From: CAYRTV01 sp964505785
GTDB taxonomy: Bacteria; Acidobacteriota; Aminicenantia; Aminicenantales; Aminicenantaceae
Direction: 5' to 3'
Assembly (NCBI GenBank): GCA_964505785.1
Contig: CAZDJZ010000008.1
Span: forward strand, 1-64,000
DNA: 64,000 nt
How positions within the stretch are numbered: the stretch's first letter is position 1; each line of letters starts with the position of its first letter. Positions 57,344 to 64,000 of this stretch are shown one piece after another. The position numbers and the translations under genes were made by a program. The notes under the pieces are model-generated. The model ran no database searches and was not told the DNA's origin. It worked only from the letters and a program-made list of their open reading frames with translations.

Positions 57344-58268
57344 CAAAGGCCTCCGGGTGGATGATACGGGCAAAGGCTCCGGCGGTTTGGGATACCCGGA
57401 GTCCTGGAATCAGCAGGTAGTCCTGGGTGAGAAAGTGGATACGGTCTTCCTGTACGGCCGGCAGCCGGCTCAGGCGTTCCCAGTCACGGCGCAGTAAAGT
57501 TTTGTTTTTATGCGAAAGGCCTTCGGCCAGGATTTCGATAATGACTTCCGGATTGCGGGTAAGCAGGACTTCCTTGGACACCCGGGGATAGCGTGTGGAG
57601 AGGTCATGGAAAATATTGATGCCCCCGGCCAATTGAATCAGTTCCTGAAGAAAAGTACCGGAGGAGGCGGTCATAATGCCGGTGAGATCGCCCGGAGTAT
57701 GCCCCAGGCTCAGGAAAACCCGCCGCGGCGGCAGGGACGCGGTTTTACTCCTGACCGAATCCAACTGAGTATTCAGGTCCGCAATCAGACAGCGGGCTTT
57801 CTCCCTTGCCTTAAGCAGGTGACCCAGTTTGTCCAAGGCTGTCTTTATTTGATCCAGGGTTTCAATGTGCAGACTTAGCAGGGGAATGTCCTTCTCCCGG
57901 CAGAAGCGGCTGAGTGCGGTGTGGCGTCCCTGGGTGATCACCAAGTCCGGCTGCAGAGCGAAAATCTTTTCCTTGCTGGGATTGAACAAACCGCCGATTT
58001 TAGGCTTACCTGCGGCTTCGGGCGGAAAAAAACTGAATTCGCTCACTCCAACCACAAGATTCCCCCGGCCCAAGGCGAAGACCATTTCTGTCACACTGGG
58101 CGCAGCGCAAATAATCCGTTCCGGCATGGACGCCGTAGCTTCACCGGGGGGATTATCCGGCCGGGTTCCCGGCAGAAGCATCCACAATACCGCCGCCGCC
58201 AGCAAAAAAACCGCTGCGGCGGAAATCAGGATTTTATTCTCCGTCCAGAATTTGTTGGTGATGTTCAT
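57336..58268 (-). CDS. btuF: Periplasmic cobalamin/iron-complex binding protein (BtuF-like)
   Basis: A 310-residue class III binding protein held by an N-terminal membrane anchor (residues 12-32). ICAAPSVTEMVFALG, GLFNPSKEKIFALQPDLVI and TASSGTFLQELIQLAGG are BtuF/FepB-type features. It passes the ligand from the receptor to BtuCD. A 460 bp gap full of repeats separates it from btuB. Confidence 0.9.
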   Translation of the reverse strand: MNITNKFWTENKILISAAAVFLLAAAVLWMLLPGTRPDNPPGEATASMPERIICAAPSVTEMVFALGRGNLVVGVSEFSFFPPEAAGKPKIGGLFNPSKEKIFALQPDLVITQGRHTALSRFCREKDIPLLSLHIETLDQIKTALDKLGHLLKAREKARCLIADLNTQLDSVRSKTASLPPRRVFLSLGHTPGDLTGIMTASSGTFLQELIQLAGGINIFHDLSTRYPRVSKEVLLTRNPEVIIEILAEGLSHKNKTLLRRDWERLSRLPAVQEDRIHFLTQDYLLIPGLRVSQTAGAFARIIHPEAFGD

Positions 58269-58339
58269 TTCGCTGAATTATTCTGACGCTTCCCCGGACT
58301 GGTGTCAAGCCGGCCCCTCTGTCACCGAGAGGACATCCT

Positions 58340-58680
58340 CATGTCATCCTGAGGCCTCTTTCCCATCGTCACCATGAAACCTGTCTTCCTATTGTCATCC
58401 CCAGGCCGCGTATGCGGCCGTGGGGATCTTAGACGGCCTCGGCAAGTTTAACGTTTCCGATTCATCATACGAAGCAGCATAAGATCCTTACGTCGCTTCG
58501 CTCCTCAGGATGACAGCGTTGCTGTCACTTTTTACATTTCACTTATTCCGAATAAAGCAGAACCGCTTCTTGGGGCCTAGCCATCTAAGAATTCCATCGC
58601 TCCGCTCCGGGAATGACAGTCTTTGTCACTTTTCCAGGTCAATATCCAGCTTTGGTTTGTTTTTGATTTTTGATTTAAAT
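58340..58680 (+). repeat. R2 elements and heptamer remnants between btuB and btuF
   Basis: TGTCATCCTGAGGCC (58340), then TGTCATCCCCAGGCCGCG with TGGGGATCTTAG, and the right half AAGATCCTTACGTCGC with CTCCTCAGGATGACAGCG to 58520. A weaker piece lies at 58575-58620 and a TTTTTGA array fragment at about 58655-58676. No gene is seen in 58269-58710. Confidence 0.62.
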
Positions 58681-58710
58681 GATCCGGCTCCGCATTGGTT
58701 TCAGATTTAA

Positions 58711-58739
58711 GAGTTGTGATTCATTAGGAATCACAACTC
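58711..58739 (-). terminator. Perfect hairpin straddling the btuB stop codon
   Basis: GAGTTGTGATTC (58711-58722) and GAATCACAACTC (58728-58739) pair perfectly around ATTAG. The second arm contains the btuB stop codon. On the minus strand TTAAAT follows, a poor T-run, so a weak terminator or a 3' processing barrier in front of btuFDC is possible. Confidence 0.45.
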
Positions 58740-60683
58740 AATCTCGATCCCGCCATACACCGAAAAGCCGGGGGTGCCGTATCCCTTGACTAATTCGTAT
58801 TCCTGGTTGAGCATATTCTCCATACGCAGCATTAGGCTTAATCCGGGAAACAGGTCATAAGACAAAGACGAGTTGAGCAGGACATATTCATCCAGCATGA
58901 CCCGGCTGGAGGTATATCCGGAATAGAACATGTCGTCACGTTTGCCCATATAAACCAGGAGCAGGCGGATTCTCAGAGCCTCCATCAAGGTTCCCCGGCT
59001 TTCCAGCGTGAATTTGTGCTGAGGACGGCGCAGAAGTGCTTTCCCCGTCGCATCATTCTCCGCTTTCTGATAGGTGTAAGTGGAATGAAAAGACAGCCAA
59101 TCCAGAAGCTGGGACTTCAGTGACAATTCCACTCCCCGGCTGAAGGCTTCTCCCACATTGATATACCCTTGAGTGAAATCAAAATCAATCAGATTTTCAT
59201 AACGATTGTAAAAATACACGGCACCGAAGCTGAAGCTGCGGCCGAATAATTCCTGTTCAAATCCGGCATCCCATCCCAGCGAACGTTCCGGTTCCAATTG
59301 CTGATTCCCGATCGGCCCCCAAAGTGTCGAGGGCGCATAAAGCTGATAAAGCGAGGGCGCTTTAAATCCAGTCCCCAGCGTGGCTTTTAACCGGGTTCCG
59401 GTTGTTTTGATTAAATAGGATGGAGCCGCCCGGAAGGTTACCGCATCACCAGCGCTGCTGTGATTATCCCAGCGTCCGCCGACGGTGAGGAAGAAACGGT
59501 CATCCAGTGAAATTCGATCCTGGATATAAACGCCGACATTATCCGCGTTGTTTTGCGGAAAAATGCTTACGCTGTCACCCCAGGCTGAACTTGAGGTGTA
59601 CGTGGACTCCCCCCTTTCCCGCAGGAATTCCGCCCCCAGAGTCAGCGTGTTGGCGGGATGGATGAAAATATTATTCTGCCAGTTGAGTTTAGCGATATCG
59701 GATAAATATTCCGAATCCGCAGAGGAAAACGGATGGGCGTCATCCGCCGGATTATCATAGCGCCGGGCCGTGTCCACATAGGAAAGATTCAGACGGGATT
59801 CCCAGCGTTTATTCGCAAAAAGACCCCGCAGCCCGGTGTGCAGAATGACGGAATCGGCTTCTCCGGTATGATTGGGATCGTCGCCGAAGGCTCCGCCCTG
59901 ATTATCCAAATCCGAGCGGGTCTGAAGTCCGCGCGCAGCAGCCGTCCATTCCAGATTATCGGTTAAATGGACATTGATTTTTCCCGAAAGAGTCAGATTG
60001 CGGTATCCGTCTTCCTCCTGATTGCCGGCATACTGGATGCCGGCCGCGGAAAATCCGTCGGTCCGGTAATAGGATACACCGGCTGAATATTGAATGGATT
60101 CATTTCCCCCGGCGGCTTCTGCGCGCCCCGAAAGCGTACCGAAGGCCCCGCCTTGAGAGGACAGCCGGATACGGGGCTTTCCCTGCCCCACCCGGCTAAT
60201 GATATTGATGACTCCGGCCATAGCGTCAGAACCGTACAGCGGGCTTTGCGGCCCGCGGATGATTTCAATCCGTTCGATGTTATGTACCAGCAAATGAGAA
60301 ACATCATACGATCGGCTGGGAGAGACAGGATCGTTCAGTTCGATCCCGTCCAGCATGACCTTGGTTTGATCGGAATCTCCCCCCCGGATAAAAACCGACG
60401 CGGTTGAGCCGGGCGGACCGTTTTGAATCACATTCAGGCCGGCGGTCTGTTTTAAGGCATCGGCCACAGTATGAATGCCGGCTGCCTGCAATTCTTCCCG
60501 GGTTATCACCGTCAGCGAGCTGGCTGTTTCCTGTTCAGGGGTCTGCATCCGATTGGCGGTGACAGTGACATCATACGTGAGTTTTTTCACCGTATCCTTG
60601 TCCTGATCATCCGGAAACGCTCTAACGAATACGGAGCTAAAACATAAGAACACAATCAATAAAAAAGCTGCTTTTTTAAACAT
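58731..60683 (-). CDS. btuB: TonB-dependent cobalamin receptor BtuB
   Basis: A 650-residue receptor from ATG 60683 (AAGGAG upstream). Signal peptide 1-22, TonB box-like TYDVTVTANRM, plug with SVFIRGGDSDQTKVMLDGIELN and RGPQSPLYGSDAMAGVINII, and a barrel ending YGGIEIEL. BtuB-like length and sequence together with a cobalamin riboswitch in the leader make cobamide uptake the likely role. The last coding bases form part of a perfect hairpin. Confidence 0.95.
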   Translation of the reverse strand: MFKKAAFLLIVFLCFSSVFVRAFPDDQDKDTVKKLTYDVTVTANRMQTPEQETASSLTVITREELQAAGIHTVADALKQTAGLNVIQNGPPGSTASVFIRGGDSDQTKVMLDGIELNDPVSPSRSYDVSHLLVHNIERIEIIRGPQSPLYGSDAMAGVINIISRVGQGKPRIRLSSQGGAFGTLSGRAEAAGGNESIQYSAGVSYYRTDGFSAAGIQYAGNQEEDGYRNLTLSGKINVHLTDNLEWTAAARGLQTRSDLDNQGGAFGDDPNHTGEADSVILHTGLRGLFANKRWESRLNLSYVDTARRYDNPADDAHPFSSADSEYLSDIAKLNWQNNIFIHPANTLTLGAEFLRERGESTYTSSSAWGDSVSIFPQNNADNVGVYIQDRISLDDRFFLTVGGRWDNHSSAGDAVTFRAAPSYLIKTTGTRLKATLGTGFKAPSLYQLYAPSTLWGPIGNQQLEPERSLGWDAGFEQELFGRSFSFGAVYFYNRYENLIDFDFTQGYINVGEAFSRGVELSLKSQLLDWLSFHSTYTYQKAENDATGKALLRRPQHKFTLESRGTLMEALRIRLLLVYMGKRDDMFYSGYTSSRVMLDEYVLLNSSLSYDLFPGLSLMLRMENMLNQEYELVKGYGTPGFSVYGGIEIEL

Positions 60684-60784
60684 AAAATCTCCTTCCTGGC
60701 CGCATTCAGGCGCGACCTTAATTTGGGAAGGAAAGTATGGGAGAGAAATCACCCAACCTTCCGCCCGAAGATGGGTTTTATCGA

Positions 60785-60945
60785 TTTAAAGGAGGTCTCC
60801 TGACTCCCGGATCACTCTCCTCCCGGACCTTCCCGTTCTCTTTCAGAGAACAGTGGTTTTTTCCGGGATTCGTCCCCGGTTACAGTAGCGGGGGCTGTGT
60901 CCGCTTTGCACGGACTTCCCTCGCTTTAAACCGAAAACCAGACTA
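60785..60945 (-). promoter_or_regulatory. Cobalamin riboswitch
   Basis: Read on the minus strand: the conserved CAGCCCCCGCTACTGTAACC (60898-60879 region), GGACGAA, CCACTG, GGGAAGG, and the B12 box GTCAGGAGACCTCC (60804-60791). All main parts of the class are there in order. A hairpin (ACCCATCTTC and GAAGGTTGGGT) at about 60770-60745 is a likely expression platform, some 60 bases before the btuB start. TTGACA on the minus strand at 60976-60971 is a plausible -35. It should switch off btuB, and perhaps btuFDC, when cobalamin is plentiful. Confidence 0.95.
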
Positions 60946-61120
60946 TCATTTTCCCATGTATCTTTATGGATGTCAAGTATTCGATCATCCTCATCCGAGT
61001 GAAGAATGAGGAGTAAAGAAAAATTAGTGAAAAAATGACAGACTTTTCCCTTTCACGGTTTTAAGCGTTTCGCGTTTTGCATTTTGCGTTTCTTAATTTG
61101 TATATTTTATATTTGTATTA

Positions 61121-61149
61121 TTGACAATCCGCACCCAATTCCATAATAT
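61121..61149 (+). promoter_or_regulatory. Strong sigma70-like promoter of the efflux operon
   Basis: TTGACA (61121-61126), a 17 bp spacer and TAATAT (61144-61149). Initiation near 61156 leaves only about seven bases before the ATG at 61163. The AT-rich tract TATATTTTATATTTGTATTA just upstream could act as an UP-type element. Confidence 0.72.
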
Positions 61150-61162
61150 GGGGACGGTGCCG

Positions 61163-61441
61163 ATGGAAAAAAAGAATCGAATTCTATTAAATCTTATTTT
61201 TCTGTTGATTTTTCTTAGTTTATCCCTGGGAATAAATTTTCTCCACACGGAAACCACTCCGGAGAACTCAAAGAACTGTCCCGCTTGTCATTTCCAAAGC
61301 TCAACCATGCTTACCGCTCATATTCATTTCGCCTATCTGCCGCAGCTTATTCAACTTGAAATCATCAGCCAATTCGAATTGCAGCCATACCCTCAGCTGG
61401 CTTTCCCCTCGGCTTTGTCGCGGTCCCCTCCTTTGAGTTGA
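61163..61441 (+). CDS. Small secreted/anchored protein with CxxC-H motif
   Basis: A 92-residue product from ATG 61163. Earlier in-frame starts lie within or before the promoter. Residues 6-24 are a signal or anchor helix. CPACHFQSS follows, then a Leu/Ile/Pro-rich tail. The CxxC plus several His suggest metal binding. Short Cys/His proteins of this sort often lead heavy-metal efflux operons; a sensing or periplasmic chaperone role is inference. The message would have an extremely short leader and no ribosome site. Confidence 0.65.
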   Translation: MEKKNRILLNLIFLLIFLSLSLGINFLHTETTPENSKNCPACHFQSSTMLTAHIHFAYLPQLIQLEIISQFELQPYPQLAFPSALSRSPPLS

Positions 61442-61497
61442 ACTTTCCCTCTTAACTCAGTATTCCTTGCAAAAACCCGGTAAAAAGGAGGCGGAAC

Positions 61498-62760
61498 GTG
61501 AAAAAAACAACCCTAATATTCATCAGCACTCTGTTGTGTTTGAGCTTGTCAGCAGCCCAGGATAACACCGCAGAAGAGATAGGACCTCTAACCCTTGACC
61601 AGTGCATTCAGGAAGCCATGCAGGATAATCCTCTGATCCTGTCATCCTACCAGCAATACCAGGCGGCCCTGGCCCGGGTCAACCAGGCCAAAGCTTTTCC
61701 CCAGCCGTCTTTGGATTGGGATTCGGACCTCCAGCCCCGCCTATTTGATTTCAGTGGCACCGGCGAATGGTACTTCGGAGTCAGTCAATCTATTGAATTT
61801 CCCGGAAAACGGAATCTCCGCGGCAAAATCGCAGCCAAGGAATCCCAGGAACTGATGCGGGAAATCGAACTCCTTGAACTGGATATCACGTATCAAGTGA
61901 AACAGGGATTTCACGGACTATTATTGGCAGAGGAAAAACACAAATATGCTGAAGAAAACCTGGAGCTCTCCCGCGATTTTCTAAACAAAGCGGAGCTGAA
62001 GTTTGAAACCGGAGATGCAGCCCGGGTGGAAATGCTGCGCGCCCAAGTCGAATCCTCCCGTGCAGCCAATGAAGTCCGGCAAGCCGCCAATGAAGTCCGG
62101 CTGGCCAAGGCTTATCTCAACTATCTAATGGCCCGCCGCAAATACACTCCCTTGACTATTTCCGGACAGCTCAAAAAAAATCCGGCACCGCTGGACCTGA
62201 ATGAACTTAAAGAGCGGGCATTTAATTTCCGGCCGGAACTTCGGCAGGTCCATATTGCCAAAGAGAGAATAGGTCTGCAAAAGAAGCAGGCCTATATGAA
62301 TTATCTGCCCGATTTCGATTTGGGAGTAAACCGCCACAAAGTACTCGGCGAAGGCGAATGGTGGGATGTTACGCTGTCTTTTCCCATTCCGCTCTTCTTT
62401 TGGCAGCCGGCCAAGGGCGAAGTGGCGGAAGCCCAGGCCAACCTGCGGTCATTGAATAGAAAGAACGAACATCTCCGGAATACCATCAGCTTGGAGGTTG
62501 AAGAAGCCTATATGAACGCGGAAGCCGCTGAAAATCAGATCAGCCTGTTTGAAGATGAAATCCTCTCGCAGGCTGAAGAAGTTTATCAAATGTTCCTTTT
62601 CAGTTATCAGGAAGGAGAAATTGAGGGAATTGAGCTGATCGACGCCCGCAGAACTCTGCTGGAAGCCCGGACCTCTTATGCCGACGCCCTTTACAATTAC
62701 GGCGTCGCTTTAGCCGCCTTGGAAAAATCGATCGGGACCAGTCTCAAAGGAGAGCAATAA
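61498..62760 (+). CDS. TolC-family outer membrane efflux protein (CusC-like)
   Basis: A 420-residue outer-membrane channel protein starting at GTG 61498, with AAGGAGG six bases upstream. It has a signal peptide (1-20) and two internally repeated helical hairpin units (LTLDQCIQEAMQDNPLIL; FRPELRQVHIAKERIGL). Together with the adaptor downstream it forms an RND or metal-efflux system; the inner-membrane pump should lie beyond the window. Confidence 0.92.
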   Translation: MKKTTLIFISTLLCLSLSAAQDNTAEEIGPLTLDQCIQEAMQDNPLILSSYQQYQAALARVNQAKAFPQPSLDWDSDLQPRLFDFSGTGEWYFGVSQSIEFPGKRNLRGKIAAKESQELMREIELLELDITYQVKQGFHGLLLAEEKHKYAEENLELSRDFLNKAELKFETGDAARVEMLRAQVESSRAANEVRQAANEVRLAKAYLNYLMARRKYTPLTISGQLKKNPAPLDLNELKERAFNFRPELRQVHIAKERIGLQKKQAYMNYLPDFDLGVNRHKVLGEGEWWDVTLSFPIPLFFWQPAKGEVAEAQANLRSLNRKNEHLRNTISLEVEEAYMNAEAAENQISLFEDEILSQAEEVYQMFLFSYQEGEIEGIELIDARRTLLEARTSYADALYNYGVALAALEKSIGTSLKGEQ

Positions 62761-64000
62761 TGAAAAAATATATCATAATAGCTTGTCTCGGCCTCTTAGG
62801 AATAATGATCATCGCTGCCGGAATTTCCTGCCGGGACCGTTCTCACAACAACAATACCAATGAAACCGCTGCTGCCAGGAATCCGGAAAAAAATTCCATT
62901 CCGGAAAAAATCGCCGTCCCCGGTCAGAGCAACCGTAACACCGGGGTTACCCGGGGATACGGACGGACCGGCCGCGGCCTTGGCCGAAACGGAGGCCTCA
63001 CCCTGTCTGAAGAAGAAAAAGAAATGGTGAAAATTCAGACTGTTCAGGCTGAATACCGCTCCATTAAAGATTCTTTGTCGGCTCCCGGTAAAGTGATGGC
63101 CCACCGGCACCGCAAAGCCATCGTCGGTTATGCTTTCCCCGCCCGGATTGCGGACATTCATGTCCAGATCGGCGACTGGGTCAATGCGGGTGATAAACTG
63201 GTGACCCTTCAGAGTGAAGAGGTCGGCACAGCCAAATCAGAATTCTATAAAGCCCAGGCTGATTTTGAATTGGCCCAGATAAATTATGAGCGGGAAGAAA
63301 GACTGGTTGAGCGCGGCGTAGGGGCAAAGAAAAACCTGCTGTCGGCGGAAGCCGACCTGAAGGTGGCTGAGGCCAATCTAGACGCGGCAGAGAAAAAACT
63401 CCATGTTCTCGGCTTTACTGAAGAACAGATTGATAGTATCAAGAAAACTCACCAGATCAATCCCGTCATCACTTTATATGCTCCCATCCGCGCTAAAATA
63501 ATTGAGAACAACGCTGTTTTAGGCCAAATGGTGGATCAAGGCAGTGAAATCCTGGTGCTGCTGGATCCCACCCTCCTATGCGTCGATGCTGATATTTATG
63601 AAAAGGATATCGCCCGAATCCGCATGGGACAACATGTGGAAGTCACGGTCCCGGCTTACCCTGAAGAAAAGTTCCAGGGTAAAATCCGGTTTATCAGCGA
63701 TATCCTGAACGAAGAGACCCGCACCATTACTGTACGCACCGAGGTGGAAAACAAGGACTTGAAGCTGAAAGCCGGCATGTTCGCCAATGTGAATATATTT
63801 CTCAATCATCAGGAAAAAGCACTGGTGGTTCCCGCCGCCGCCGTCCTGGAAGATAAGGGCGAAACCATTGTGTTTCTTAAACGCGGAGATTCATATTTTC
63901 TGCAGGTAGTGCAAACCGGCACCTCGGACAACGGATTCCGGGAAGTTCTAAACGGTCTCAAACAAGGTGACTTGGTTGTTACCGACGGAAATTTCCAACT
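62760..64000 (+). CDS. RND efflux periplasmic adaptor (HlyD/CusB family), cut off by the window end
   Basis: ATG 62760 shares its A with the TAA of the upstream gene. At least 413 residues are read without a stop to the end of the window. A membrane or signal segment (4-22) with a following Cys is present, then a low-complexity Asn/Gly/Arg region. The biotinyl-lipoyl-like half motif IADIHVQIGDWVNAGDKLVTL, a coiled-coil hairpin (AQADFELAQINYEREERLVE) and the beta-barrel LYAPIRAKIIENNAVLGQMV follow. CusB-like metal efflux is most likely. Confidence 0.93.
   Translation, partial: MKKYIIIACLGLLGIMIIAAGISCRDRSHNNNTNETAAARNPEKNSIPEKIAVPGQSNRNTGVTRGYGRTGRGLGRNGGLTLSEEEKEMVKIQTVQAEYRSIKDSLSAPGKVMAHRHRKAIVGYAFPARIADIHVQIGDWVNAGDKLVTLQSEEVGTAKSEFYKAQADFELAQINYEREERLVERGVGAKKNLLSAEADLKVAEANLDAAEKKLHVLGFTEEQIDSIKKTHQINPVITLYAPIRAKIIENNAVLGQMVDQGSEILVLLDPTLLCVDADIYEKDIARIRMGQHVEVTVPAYPEEKFQGKIRFISDILNEETRTITVRTEVENKDLKLKAGMFANVNIFLNHQEKALVVPAAAVLEDKGETIVFLKRGDSYFLQVVQTGTSDNGFREVLNGLKQGDLVVTDGNFQ

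Noticed and set aside
60737..61009. Plus-strand open frame of 90 codons
   Set aside because: It lies antisense over the cobalamin riboswitch, whose conserved boxes explain the sequence.
1..64000. tRNA or rRNA genes
   Set aside because: Intergenic stretches were read for cloverleaf-type ends and rRNA motifs; none was recognised, though a tRNA scan was not possible here.

Overview
This 64 kb window comes from a Gram-negative, probably anaerobic bacterium. It encodes three TonB-dependent receptors, a TolC-like protein, lipoproteins and periplasmic adaptors. The mix of paired GWxTD-domain proteins, a 1000-residue receptor with an N-terminal carboxypeptidase-regulatory-like domain, a V/A-type ATPase in place of an F-type enzyme in this region, and many DUF5320/NifX/CGGC proteins fits Candidatus Aminicenantes or a relative. 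That assignment is inference from gene content, not from a marker gene.

Layout. 0-1.5 kb: lone C-terminal domain of a membrane glycosyltransferase plus a GT2 enzyme. 1.5-10.2 kb (minus): nine-gene V/A-ATPase operon in the ntpFIKECGABD order of Enterococcus hirae, with sodium-ligand residues in subunit K and a block of repeats between B and D. 10.4-15.6 kb: a hypothetical gene, queC-queD-queE, a DUF362 protein, a UbiA-family prenyltransferase and queF (queuosine precursor synthesis). 16.1-28.1 kb (plus): a long metal-cluster region opening with a strong promoter, a Fur box and a Fur-family gene, followed by two DUF5320 proteins, two NifX-type proteins, an Mrp ATPase, a CGGC protein, a 59-residue Cys protein, a PLP gamma-lyase-like enzyme, a metallo-beta-lactamase fold protein, two MinD ATPases with inserted 2x[4Fe-4S] domains, a DUF4405 membrane protein, an IscU-type scaffold, DUF6485, a radical SAM protein and DUF6125. 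This resembles the orange-protein (ORP) systems of anaerobes but carries its own extra parts. 28.4-36 kb: ilvE, trmO, an M16 peptidase pair, an SGNH hydrolase and an aromatic amino acid decarboxylase. 37.4-48.8 kb: sugar epimerases, the GWxTD pair, the large receptor, nikR and a TIGR01212 radical SAM protein. 49.7-54.1 kb (minus): a receptor, ECF S component, methyltransferase, T and A operon. 54.8-61 kb (minus): cobalamin uptake (btuB under a cobalamin riboswitch, then btuF-btuD-btuC) ending in an acyl-ACP thioesterase. 61.1-64 kb (plus): a small secreted Cys protein, a TolC-like protein and an RND adaptor that runs off the end.

The intergenic DNA is the other main feature. At least five repeat families fill it. 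R1 is a 110-340 bp element with terminal inverted repeats and two internal arms whose pairing is kept by compensatory changes. R2 is a hairpin element built on TGTCATCCTGAGG...AGGATCTTA. R3 consists of heptamer arrays (TTTTGCG, TTTTTGA, TTTTCAC, TCTCAAA, ATTCACC) joined to a conserved block. R4 is about 140 bp and is found upstream of two genes of the metal-cluster region. R5 is 202 bp and occurs as direct copies on either side of the ECF operon. The repeats often touch start or stop codons, supply the last residues of two proteins, flank the GWxTD pair as long inverted copies, and interrupt two operons.
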